From NCBI GenBank assembly GCA_021159265.1, contig JAGGSD010000232.1, forward strand, positions 1 through 21,417: a DNA stretch of 21,417 nt, given 5' to 3'. How positions within the stretch are numbered: position 1 is the stretch's first letter; each line of letters opens with the position of its first letter. Made by a program: the position numbers and the translations under genes. Below the pieces are notes generated by a model. That model was not told the DNA's origin. It made no database searches and worked only from the letters and a program-made list of their open reading frames with translations. Source of the DNA: Syntrophobacterales bacterium. GTDB lineage: Bacteria > Desulfobacterota > Syntrophia > Syntrophales > UBA6807. Shown here one piece after another: positions 7,270 through 13,989 of the stretch.

Positions 7270-8301
7270 TCAATTTTGACTTGCATGATTCTGTTTATTA
7301 AGAACTTCTTTCAAGTCTGAAAAAATCATTCTACCGGCTGTCGTCTGAAGAACACTTGTGACAATTACCTCAACGTTCCGGCTTACAAGTTTATCCGCAT
7401 GATCAACAATAACCATAGTGCCATCGTCAAGATATGCCACACCCTGCCCCGATTCTTTACCTTCTTTAATAATTCTAACTGTGATAGCCTCACCGGGCAA
7501 CACCGCGGGTTTTAAAGCATTTGCAAGTTCGTTTACATTTAAAACTTTTATTCCCTGCACTTCAGCTACTTTGTTCAGATTAAAATCATTCGTAATAAGT
7601 CTGCCTTTTTTCTTGTTTGCCAAAGCAATCAGCTTAGCATCAACACCCTTAAGTTTTGGAAAATCCTGATCGATGATATCAATTCTTACACTACCACTAT
7701 TTTTCATTTTGCTAAGGATATCAAGACCTCTTCTGCCCCGCGAACGTTTCATGGAATCAGACGAATCCGCGATGAGTTGTAATTCATCCAGCACAAATCG
7801 AGGAACAATTAAAGTTCCATCCAAAAAACCGGTATCACAAACGTCCATTATCCTGCCATCTATGATAGCGCTCGTATCAAGAATTTTATAATCTGCATTT
7901 TCCTTTGCCTGACCTTTCGATTGAGAAAAAACGGGTAGTTGAAATTCATCACCTTTTTTGGACCCGATAATGAGACCCAGGTAGCCGAGACTTATAGTAA
8001 GCAGAACATATACTAATTCCCATGGCACAGCTTTCTGCTGTTCGATGGCTGGAATAAATCTAAGGCCATAGGCAAAGAGGAAGGCAATTAACAGACCAAT
8101 AACTGTACCGATAATACCACCAAATATAACTTTAAGTGACAGCTTTCTTATTGTCTGTTCGATTTGAATTACTATTAATGCTATTAATAATCCAGATATT
8201 AAACCTATTAATGATAGCGGAAAACTATATTTTTGCGCAATAAAATAACCACTAACGGAACATACTGCAATAAGGACAAGCTTCATCAATGTTTGTAGCA
8301 T
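7270..8301 (-). CDS. Membrane-anchored PIN/TRAM domain protein (YacL-like)
   Basis: 343 residues. Four hydrophobic segments lie at roughly 5-22, 29-48, 58-80 and 95-113. A PIN-type nuclease domain follows at about 138-255, with acidic residues D142, E173, D221 and D239 in the motifs LDTSAIIDGR, VLDELQ, DAKLIALA and LITNDF. A C-terminal TRAM domain (about 268-330) is expected to bind RNA. The layout matches the YacL family, whose substrate I do not know. AAGGAGG precedes the ATG closely. Its neighbours carD and ispD are the usual ones for this family in Desulfobacterota and Firmicutes, which argues for a housekeeping RNA role and against a toxin. A promoter-like sequence lies at 8348-8376. The TGA stop falls inside the right end of a repeat element. 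Confidence 0.88.
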   Translation of the reverse strand: MLQTLMKLVLIAVCSVSGYFIAQKYSFPLSLIGLISGLLIALIVIQIEQTIRKLSLKVIFGGIIGTVIGLLIAFLFAYGLRFIPAIEQQKAVPWELVYVLLTISLGYLGLIIGSKKGDEFQLPVFSQSKGQAKENADYKILDTSAIIDGRIMDVCDTGFLDGTLIVPRFVLDELQLIADSSDSMKRSRGRRGLDILSKMKNSGSVRIDIIDQDFPKLKGVDAKLIALANKKKGRLITNDFNLNKVAEVQGIKVLNVNELANALKPAVLPGEAITVRIIKEGKESGQGVAYLDDGTMVIVDHADKLVSRNVEVIVTSVLQTTAGRMIFSDLKEVLNKQNHASQN

Positions 8302-8347
8302 TTTTCCTCCTTAAGAATTTGTTGGTTTTCAAAGAACCCTGATTAAA

Positions 8348-8376
8348 AATATAAAAGTAAATACTCAGGTTGTCAG
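8348..8376 (-). promoter_or_regulatory. Putative sigma-70 promoter of the PIN/TRAM gene
   Basis: On the minus strand CTGACA and TATATT are separated by 17 bp, each matching the consensus at five of six positions. The -10 box ends 46 bp before the ATG. The -35 box lies beside a TTCAAGG repeat word. Confidence 0.5.
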
Positions 8377-8543
8377 GTTCAAGGTTTACAGTTAAAGAGC
8401 AATGAACACCTGACGGGAGATATTGAGATCCGGCAAATAGCGTTCAGTTCGACGTGAAAAGTAAACAACTGACAAAAAGCAAATCTCCTCTCAAAGCAAC
8501 CGTGAACTTTGAACCGTGAATCTGAGCAGTTACGAACATCTGT

Positions 8544-9026
8544 TTATCCGGAAAATATGGTATTAAAATCGCTTTCTATCCTTGTTTCTTCTAGCTCACT
8601 GGCTATTGATATTTCTTTTATTAATAGATTTTTTGCAGTATCCATCATCTTTCTCTCTCCAAACGATAGATCCTTGTCAACTTTTAATCTCAAAAGGTCT
8701 CTCAAGACTTTGGCTATTTCATAAGCTGATCCTGTTTTAATTTTTTCCCAGTATTCTTTGTATCTTTTATTCCATGTTTGTTTGTCAACTATAACATCCC
8801 GCTCTTTCAGAATATCATAGACTCTGGGTATCTCATCTTTTGTAATCAACCCCCTGAGGCCAACAGATTCTGCGCCATTTCGAGGAATCATGATTTTCAT
8901 ATTACTATCTAAAATCTTCATAACGTAAAACGTTTGCTCAGTTCCCATAATCTCCTGATTTTCTATAGCCTCAATAACTCCAACACCCTGTGCCGGATAT
9001 ACTGCCAGATCACCAACTTTAAACAT
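8544..9026 (-). CDS. carD: CarD/CdnL family transcriptional regulator
   Basis: RNA-polymerase-binding factor that stabilises the open complex, particularly at rRNA promoters in the families studied. It has 160 residues. The N-terminal RNAP-interaction (Tudor-like) domain covers about 1-60 (VGDLAVYPAQGVGVIEAIE, MIPRNGAESVGLR). A helical DNA-binding domain follows, with the conserved tryptophan W85 in KQTWNKRYKEYWEK. A GTG five codons upstream lacks any ribosome binding site. The ATG at 9026 has GAGG ten bases upstream and gives the normal family start MFKVGDLAVYP, so it is chosen. The gene diverges from the EF-G-like gene and has its own strong promoter-like sequence. The 242 bp between it and the PIN gene hold only short repeat words and that gene's promoter. 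Confidence 0.93.
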   Translation of the reverse strand: MFKVGDLAVYPAQGVGVIEAIENQEIMGTEQTFYVMKILDSNMKIMIPRNGAESVGLRGLITKDEIPRVYDILKERDVIVDKQTWNKRYKEYWEKIKTGSAYEIAKVLRDLLRLKVDKDLSFGERKMMDTAKNLLIKEISIASELEETRIESDFNTIFSG

Positions 9027-9067
9027 CTTAGTTTTCCTCACCGCATAAACATATTATTTATTAAAGT

Positions 9068-9096
9068 AATATATCACATCCTGCTTTTCAGGTCAA
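9068..9096 (-). promoter_or_regulatory. Putative sigma-70 promoter of carD
   Basis: On the minus strand TTGACC and TATATT are separated by exactly 17 bp, five of six matches each. The -10 box ends 41 bp before the chosen carD ATG. Confidence 0.65.
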
Positions 9097-9123
9097 TTAA
9101 ATACATGGAATGGGAAATTTGTC

Positions 9124-9153
9124 TTGACTTTAAAAGGCGGAATAAGCTAGATT
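9124..9153 (+). promoter_or_regulatory. Putative sigma-70 promoter of the EF-G-like gene
   Basis: TTGACT and TAGATT are separated by 18 bp, 47 bp upstream of the ATG at 9201. It is back to back with the carD promoter, with 27 bp between the two -35 boxes. Confidence 0.45.
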
Positions 9154-9200
9154 TTTCCGGTTTTTGGAAATTATGTTTGTTTTCAATGAAAGGAGCTCAA

Positions 9201-11279
9201 ATGGGAAAGTACGAATCTACTTCTTTGAGAAATGTTGCAGTGATAGGTCATGGAGGAACCGGTAAAACCTCTCTTTGCGAGTCCTTCCTTTTTATCAGCG
9301 GTAAATCAGACAGACTGGGAAGGGTTGACGATGGAACATCCAATCTGGATTTCGAGCCGGAAGAGCAGAAAAGACACATATCGATCAGCTCTGCGACAAG
9401 CTTTTTCGACTGGGACAAGTATAAAGTCAATATTCTTGATACGCCGGGTGATGCAAACTTTTTCATGGACACCAAAAATTGCCTCCGTGTTGCCGATGGC
9501 GCCGTTGTTGTAATTGATGCTGTGGGAGGTGTCGAATTTCAGACAGAAAAGGTATGGGAGTTTTCTGACGAGTTATCTCTTCCCAGATTAATCTATATAA
9601 ATAAAATGGACAGGGAACGTGCTGATTTCTTTAAAATCTTAGATGACATAAAGAAACGTCTCGGTAGAAAGGGCACAGTATGTTATCTGCCCATAGGATC
9701 GGAAGAATCATTTAAGGGTCTGGTTGATCTCATCAATATGAAAGCGCTCATCTTTGATGATCCAGGCGGTAAATTCAAAAAAGAAGACATTCCATCCGAC
9801 ATGTCAGGTGAAGTCAAAAAATATAGAGAAACCCTTGTTGAAGATATTGCCGAATGTGATGAAGAGCTGATGGATAAATATCTGGAAACAGGTGAACTGA
9901 GCGCTGAAGAGATAAAGAATGGATTAAGAAAAGGGGTAATCTCTGGCGAACTGATCCCTCTGACGTGCGGTTCAGCCATTAACAATACAGGCATTATTTC
10001 ACTCATGGATATGATTGTCAGTTATTTACCCTCACCTGTGGACAGGGGAGCCGTCAAAGGCAAGAACCCCGATTCGGATGAAATTGAAGAAAGAACCCCT
10101 GAGACAACTTCTCCGTTTTCAGCGATGGTTTTTAAAACCGTTGCTGATCCCTATGCAGGGAAACTCACCCTATTCAGAGTGTTCTCAGGAACAGCAGATT
10201 CAGACTCCGGTTTTTACAATACATCCAGGAAAATCAGTGAGAAATTTGGAAATATCTTCTATTTGGATGGTAAAAATCAAAAACCCGTAGAATTACTTAT
10301 TCCTGGCGATATAGCCGCCGTAGCGAAATTAAAGGAAACGGCTACCGGCAACACAATATGCAGTGAGGAAGCGAAAATTATATTCGAGGAAGTTCCCCTT
10401 GTCCCCAGTCTCATGTCCTTCGCAATAGAAGCAAAATCCAGAGGCGATGAAGAAAAAATTATCACTTCTCTCAACAGACTTATTGAAGAAGATCCAACGC
10501 TTTCTATTCGCAGAGAGGAACAGACAAAAGAGATGATACTTTCTGGTATGGGACAGGTGCACATAGAAGTAACGATTGAAAAGATGAAGCGGAAGTTCGG
10601 TGTAGAAGTTGAACTGCGTCAGCCTAAAATTCCCTATAGAGAAACGATAAAGGGAAAAACACAGGTTCAGGGAAAATATAAAAAACAGTCAGGCGGAAGA
10701 GGCCAGTATGGGGATACGTGGCTTGAAATCGAGCCCCTTCCCCGGGGAAAAGGTTTCGAATTTGTGGATAAGATCGTGGGCGGTTCTATCCCTAAGCAGT
10801 ATATTCCCGCAGTTGAAAAGGGTATTGTGGAAGCTATGGGTGAAGGGGTTGTAGCTGGCTACCCGGTCGTAGATATTAAGGTTTCTTTATATGATGGGTC
10901 ATTCCATACTGTGGATTCGTCAGAAATGGCCTTTAAAATCGCAGGATCAATGGGATTTAAAAAAGGAATCCTCCAGTGTCAGCCAACACTTCTGGAACCA
11001 ATTGTTAGTATAAGCATAGAAATTCCCGGTGAATATATGGGCGATGTCATTGGAGATTTGAACGGCAGACGGGGAAGGGTTTTAGGAATGGACACCAAAG
11101 GATCCAACCAGCTTATTAACGGACAGGTTCCTCTGGCAGAAATACTGACGTATGCAGCGGATTTGAGATCAATGACAAGTGGCAGGGGCACGTTCACATT
11201 TGAGCATTCTCATTATGAAGAAGTACCTGCTCAGATTGCAGAGAAAATCATTGCCAAATCGAAGAATGAAGAGGAATAG
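9201..11279 (+). CDS. Elongation factor G-like translational GTPase (paralogue)
   Basis: 692 residues with the full five-domain EF-G layout. The G domain has the P-loop GHGGTGKT (16-23), DTPGD (80-84) and NKMD (134-137). Domain III has the GMGQVHIEV segment. Domain IV shows SGGRGQYGDTWLEIEP and the domain V region shows IPGEYMGDVIGDLNGRRG. It differs from canonical FusA: the catalytic histidine of DTPGH is aspartate (D84), and the switch-I RGITI threonine aligns with serine in HISIS (about 59-63). These changes occur in the EF-G-like paralogue subfamily, whose role (translocation, recycling or other) is not settled. The reading frame extends far upstream, but AAAGGAG just before the ATG at 9201 and the family N-terminus fix the start. 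It is not beside rpsL, rpsG or tuf, as a principal fusA would be. mogA follows after 7 bp. Confidence 0.88.
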   Translation: MGKYESTSLRNVAVIGHGGTGKTSLCESFLFISGKSDRLGRVDDGTSNLDFEPEEQKRHISISSATSFFDWDKYKVNILDTPGDANFFMDTKNCLRVADGAVVVIDAVGGVEFQTEKVWEFSDELSLPRLIYINKMDRERADFFKILDDIKKRLGRKGTVCYLPIGSEESFKGLVDLINMKALIFDDPGGKFKKEDIPSDMSGEVKKYRETLVEDIAECDEELMDKYLETGELSAEEIKNGLRKGVISGELIPLTCGSAINNTGIISLMDMIVSYLPSPVDRGAVKGKNPDSDEIEERTPETTSPFSAMVFKTVADPYAGKLTLFRVFSGTADSDSGFYNTSRKISEKFGNIFYLDGKNQKPVELLIPGDIAAVAKLKETATGNTICSEEAKIIFEEVPLVPSLMSFAIEAKSRGDEEKIITSLNRLIEEDPTLSIRREEQTKEMILSGMGQVHIEVTIEKMKRKFGVEVELRQPKIPYRETIKGKTQVQGKYKKQSGGRGQYGDTWLEIEPLPRGKGFEFVDKIVGGSIPKQYIPAVEKGIVEAMGEGVVAGYPVVDIKVSLYDGSFHTVDSSEMAFKIAGSMGFKKGILQCQPTLLEPIVSISIEIPGEYMGDVIGDLNGRRGRVLGMDTKGSNQLINGQVPLAEILTYAADLRSMTSGRGTFTFEHSHYEEVPAQIAEKIIAKSKNEEE

Positions 11280-11286
11280 TTAAATT

Positions 11287-11775
11287 TTGATAACAGCAGG
11301 AGTTATAACGGTCAGCGATAAGGGCTCTCGCGGAGAACGGGATGATATCAGCGGAAAAGAAATAATGAAACTTATAAAAGATATTCCCGGTGTGGTTATT
11401 GAATATGAAATCATTCCTGATGAAACAGATATTATATCCCATAAATTAATAGAATTAATTGATGAGAAAAAGATTGATCTGGTTATCACAACAGGTGGCA
11501 CCGGCGTAGGTCCTCGAGATGTTACACCGGATGCGACACTGGGAATAATAGAAAAAGAAATTCCCGGAATGGCAGAAGCCATGCGCCGGGAAAGTTCAAT
11601 GAAGACACCTTATGGCGTGATATCACGCGCTGTCGTTGGGATAAGAAAACAATCGTTGATCGTTAATCTTCCCGGAAGTCCGAAAGGAGCAAAAGAAAAT
11701 TTTTCCGCTATTCTGCCTGCATTGAAACACACAATAGAAAAGATCAAGGGAGATGAAACAGATTGTGCTGTTTGA
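11287..11775 (+). CDS. mogA: Molybdopterin adenylyltransferase (MogA/MoaB family)
   Basis: Adenylates molybdopterin with ATP ahead of molybdate insertion in molybdenum-cofactor synthesis. It has 162 residues. The family signature TTGGTGVGPRDVTPD is at 68-82, and NLPGSPKGAKENF lies near the C-terminus. The start is TTG at 11287: the frame has a stop at 11281 and no ATG before residue 27, and GAGGA from the end of the EF-G-like gene lies about ten bases upstream. It is very probably co-transcribed with the EF-G-like gene. Its last 32 bases overlap the convergent Mut7-C gene. The paralogue MoaB has the same fold and motif, so the exact family name is less sure than the reaction type. Confidence 0.88.
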   Translation: MITAGVITVSDKGSRGERDDISGKEIMKLIKDIPGVVIEYEIIPDETDIISHKLIELIDEKKIDLVITTGGTGVGPRDVTPDATLGIIEKEIPGMAEAMRRESSMKTPYGVISRAVVGIRKQSLIVNLPGSPKGAKENFSAILPALKHTIEKIKGDETDCAV

Positions 11776-12220
11776 GATACAGCAACACTTTATTTCTGTG
11801 AGTGCCCGGCCAGAATATTTTTTGGCACTGTGGACATATTCGAAAGTTGTTTTGGGTCTGAAATACGTAAAACGGCACATTGCTTTCAATATCTGCCTTG
11901 GGAATATCCATTAATTTTTCATTACACGTAATACAAATGGTAAGAAGTGTATTCATGTCAAACTCAAGGGAAAACTCATCTATAACCTCGCTTAACTGGT
12001 CTGGAACCTTATCTGCATGAACAATAAACATGCGACCAGAAAAATGTCTCCGGGCCATATCTCTTCTTCTTGTCAGCGCAATTCTACCCTCCTTCGCGCT
12101 TTTTCTCAAAAAACCTCTATCAATATTTCCTGTATAATAAACAGTATCATAACCGAGTATGCGCAGCCATTTTGTCAGCTTCCCCAGATTTCTGTCCGTT
12201 AGAAATTTTATTTGTCCCAT
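11744..12220 (-). CDS. Mut7-C RNase-domain protein with zinc ribbon
   Basis: 158 residues. The N-terminus KFLTDRNLGKLTKWLRILGY matches the start of the Mut7-C domain, a PIN-like RNase fold. D9 and D54 (LTRRRD) are plausible metal ligands. The C-terminal third has two CxxC pairs, C96/C99 and C129/C132, that form a zinc ribbon. The substrate is not known; an RNA-processing or decay role is inferred from the fold. No antitoxin-like partner is beside it. The ATG at 12220 has no good Shine-Dalgarno sequence but gives the normal domain start. The 3' end overlaps mogA by 32 bp in convergent orientation, with no terminator visible between them. Confidence 0.82.
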   Translation of the reverse strand: MGQIKFLTDRNLGKLTKWLRILGYDTVYYTGNIDRGFLRKSAKEGRIALTRRRDMARRHFSGRMFIVHADKVPDQLSEVIDEFSLEFDMNTLLTICITCNEKLMDIPKADIESNVPFYVFQTQNNFRICPQCQKIFWPGTHRNKVLLYLKQHNLFHLP

Positions 12221-12276
12221 ATCCGTTGAATAATTTCAGATGGTATGCGGCAAAACCGAAAAGTTATAAGGGATCA

Positions 12277-12367
12277 GGTGTCGGGGATCAGCAAAAGACA
12301 ACAGCGCCCATTGGGCTTTTGGCACGATGTGTTGTAAAAACACCGCAGATCCCTGGCCCCTGACACC
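12277..12367. repeat. Inverted GGTGTC(A)GGGG words
   Basis: GGTGTCGGGG at 12277-12286 is mirrored by CCCCTGACACC at 12357-12367, the outer end of hairpin-repeat copy 3. About 70 bp lies between, including a small GCCCATTGGGCTTTT hairpin. The arms could pair in a transcript or may simply be two copies of one phrase. The rest of 12221-12356 shows nothing else I can support. Confidence 0.4.
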
Positions 12368-12473
12368 AACATCAGCGCAAAAAACGCCTGTCTGCGTGCC
12401 TGCCGTGCAGGCGGCACAGGCAGGGGCAGACAGGCAACACACAAGCAGGCAGTTGTTGAGGATAAAGACTCTA
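12357..12473 (-). repeat. Dispersed 117-bp hairpin repeat, copy 3
   Basis: Full-length copy in the same orientation as copy 1. On the minus strand it reads TAGAGTCTTTATCC, CTGCCTG/CTGTCTG words, hairpin, GTTTTTTGCGC, then GATGTTGGTGTCAGGG. The first TAG is the stop codon of the LapA-like gene. It differs from copy 2 by scattered substitutions, so the copies have diverged rather than being recent duplicates. Confidence 0.88.
12379..12435 (-). terminator. Rho-independent-type terminator supplied by repeat copy 3
   Basis: On the minus strand the arm GCCTGTCTGC (12435-12426) pairs perfectly with GCAGACAGGC (12395-12386). An inner stem of TGCCTG with CAGGCA and CCG with CGG surrounds a CCTGCA loop. 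GTTTTTT follows directly. It lies 35 bp after the LapA-like stop and would end the phosphoesterase-HIT-LapA transcript. Confidence 0.7.
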
Positions 12474-12782
12474 TGTATATGTTGTTGACGGTCCCTCTTG
12501 TACTGGAGGCAATACTTCTGTCTCTTTGTGACTTTTTTCTAACACTTTTATCCTTTTATTTAATTTGGAAACTTTTCTTGCCAGTCTTAATCGTTCCACT
12601 ATATCCAAAAAACCCGCAAATATCAGTCCTACACCAAATGATATAAAAATAAGTAAATAGCTGGGGACCTCAAAATTTATGATATTGTAATATTTTAAAT
12701 GAACAGGAGTTGTATTCGTCAGCGAAAATGTAATAATGAACAATATAACTAACATACCGACAACTGTGTAGAAAAGTTTCAT
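12471..12782 (-). CDS. LapA-like (DUF1049) small inner-membrane protein
   Basis: 103 residues with two hydrophobic segments at about 4-22 and 41-60 and a charged helical, possibly coiled-coil tail at about 62-88. This is the layout of the LapA/YciS (DUF1049) family; the E. coli member works with LapB in lipopolysaccharide assembly control. No lapB is visible here, so the role is inferred from the family only. The frame is open 19 codons further upstream, but AAGGAGG lies six bases before the ATG at 12782 and fixes the start one base after the HIT gene's stop. The stop codon TAG is the first triplet of the hairpin repeat. Confidence 0.75.
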   Translation of the reverse strand: MKLFYTVVGMLVILFIITFSLTNTTPVHLKYYNIINFEVPSYLLIFISFGVGLIFAGFLDIVERLRLARKVSKLNKRIKVLEKSHKETEVLPPVQEGPSTTYT

Positions 12783-12783
12783 C

Positions 12784-13266
12784 CTATGCCTCCTTATTTT
12801 TTTGAAAAAAGGGTAATAAAGTGTCCCGGGTTTCTTCAACCTTTTCAGGGATCACCCTGGTCTCTCCTAAGACTGTGGCAAAGTTGGTATCTCCCGCCCA
12901 TCTCGGGACAATATGCAAATGTATATGACTTTCCACGCCTGCCCCACTGGCTTTGCCAATATTCATTCCAATGTTAAAACCTTCAGGATTCATCACTTCT
13001 TTCAGGATTCTTATAGAAGTATCCATAAGCTCTATCATCTCTAACTTTTCTTCCATAAACATATCTTCCAACTTAGAAATATGTCTGAAGGGAACTACTA
13101 ATATATGCCCGGAATTATAAGGATATTTATTTAATATATTATAGCAGTAGTTCCCTTCAAAAAGCACAAGGCTGTCATCTCTTATTGATTCTTTACAAAA
13201 AATACACCCCTCCGGCTTGATGGATCTCAAATATTCCATTCTTCCGTGAGACATAATATGATCCAT
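12784..13266 (-). CDS. HIT-family nucleotide hydrolase/phosphorylase
   Basis: 160 residues. The histidine triad is HIHLHIV, with H114, H116 and H118. An N-terminal CIFC pair (C21, C24) together with RHI (H62) suggests the zinc site seen in the diadenosine tetraphosphate (Ap4A) phosphorylase-like branch. NILNKYPYNSGHILVVP is typical of this branch. Cleavage of Ap4A or a related dinucleotide is the likely reaction, but substrates in the family vary. AGAGG lies about eight bases before the ATG. The gene is 9 bp after the phosphoesterase and 1 bp before the LapA-like gene, so the three are almost certainly one transcript. Confidence 0.88.
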   Translation of the reverse strand: MDHIMSHGRMEYLRSIKPEGCIFCKESIRDDSLVLFEGNYCYNILNKYPYNSGHILVVPFRHISKLEDMFMEEKLEMIELMDTSIRILKEVMNPEGFNIGMNIGKASGAGVESHIHLHIVPRWAGDTNFATVLGETRVIPEKVEETRDTLLPFFQKNKEA

Positions 13267-13275
13267 GGATTACCT

Positions 13276-13758
13276 CTAATTCTCAATGTCTATAATTTCC
13301 CCCGTTATTGTCTCACCAACCTCGATTATACCTAAAGTATTGCGTCGCGCAAATATTCGATCCGTCGGCGAACCCGGATTAAAAAACAGGACGCCATCTT
13401 GTTCTCTATTAACAGCTTTGTGCGTATGACCGTAGACGAGACAATCTATACCCTGAAATTCCCTTATGATTTTACTTTCTATACCGAAAGGTGTACCCCA
13501 CCCATGGATAAGACCTATTTTGTGTCCTTCAACATCAAGGGTCAGCTTTTCAGGGAATGCTGTTCTCACAGAACTTAAATCCATATTACCACAAACGGCA
13601 TAAACATTTTTTCCCCTGAAGACATCAAGAACACGCACATCAATTATATCTCCCGCATGGAAGATCAGATCTACATCCGCGAAATATTTTTCAATAATCA
13701 TCTCAAGCCTTTTGTCATAATTCTTGAGATGAGTATCCGAAATTACGCCTATTTTCAT
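13276..13758 (-). CDS. YfcE/MJ0936-family metallophosphoesterase
   Basis: 160 residues and a complete calcineurin-like dimetal site: D8 and H10 (SDTH), D37 (HAGD), N58 (CGNMD), H85 (IHGW) and H111/H113 (GHTH), with NPGS downstream. Family members are small cytosolic phosphodiesterases with unclear natural substrates. It is the first gene of the trio with HIT and LapA-like genes. TATAAT on the minus strand at 13787-13782 could be a -10 box, but I found no matching -35 and only a weak ribosome binding site (TTGGA). The space upstream contains a transposase remnant. Confidence 0.88.
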   Translation of the reverse strand: MKIGVISDTHLKNYDKRLEMIIEKYFADVDLIFHAGDIIDVRVLDVFRGKNVYAVCGNMDLSSVRTAFPEKLTLDVEGHKIGLIHGWGTPFGIESKIIREFQGIDCLVYGHTHKAVNREQDGVLFFNPGSPTDRIFARRNTLGIIEVGETITGEIIDIEN

Positions 13759-13833
13759 AACTAATCCAATATGAGGTTTCTATTATACATACAGTAAAAA
13801 CACAAGAATTATTTAACCCAATGTCGGATAAGA

Positions 13834-13989
13834 ATCAAAAAGGCAAAGGGCAAGATAGAACGTCCTTATGGCTGGTTCCAGGTCAGAATCGTAAGGGTGT
13901 GTGCCGGAGAGCGGATAAAAACCATTGAACAGGAAAAAGAGATATTAAGGCATGAAGTTGAATATAACGATTCTGAACCAATCCTTTAA
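13834..13989 (+). pseudogene. Transposase remnant (integrase-core C-terminal fragment)
   Basis: An open frame of 51 codons with no start codon. It reads GKIERPYGWFQVRIVR and continues with a TIEQ...IL..EVEYN segment before a TAA stop. This strongly resembles the KIERPYRWLQDRIVRTC region near the C-terminus of a DDE integrase-type transposase family that I recall from environmental genomes. The catalytic core and both element ends are missing. An adjacent frame from ATG at 13821 (MSDKNQKGKG) overlaps and may reflect an old frameshift. Its stop overlaps the comEA stop on the other strand, so the fragment abuts that gene. Family assignment is from memory only. Confidence 0.5.

Larger units (their letters stand above)
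6871..7280. repeat. Imperfect terminal-inverted-repeat element with nested palindromes
   Basis: This fills most of the only gene-free stretch above 300 bp (6751-7269). The left end, AATTTTGATGGTCTCGTAAA at about 6870, recurs inverted at about 7256-7277, where the minus strand reads AAAATTGATGCACTTGTAAA. TTGATG, CT and GTAAAAA are shared. Inside lie three further palindromic units, listed separately. No transposase is encoded, so it is either a non-autonomous MITE-like element or an accretion of small repeats. The right end contains the stop codon of the PIN gene. The remaining 6751-6870 holds the ispD leader and no other feature I can support. Confidence 0.55.

Noticed and set aside
7270..8301. 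PIN-domain protein as a VapC-type toxin
   Set aside because: It has four membrane segments and a TRAM domain, lacks a VapB partner, and has the conserved carD/ispD neighbourhood of YacL-like proteins.
12308..12323. Terminator from GCCCATTGGGCTTTT on the plus strand
   Set aside because: The stem is only four to five pairs and no plus-strand gene ends nearby; mogA stops more than 500 bp away.
12236..12442. 68-codon minus-strand frame across hairpin-repeat copy 3
   Set aside because: Same repeat-derived peptide as at 5823-6011; there is no independent coding evidence.
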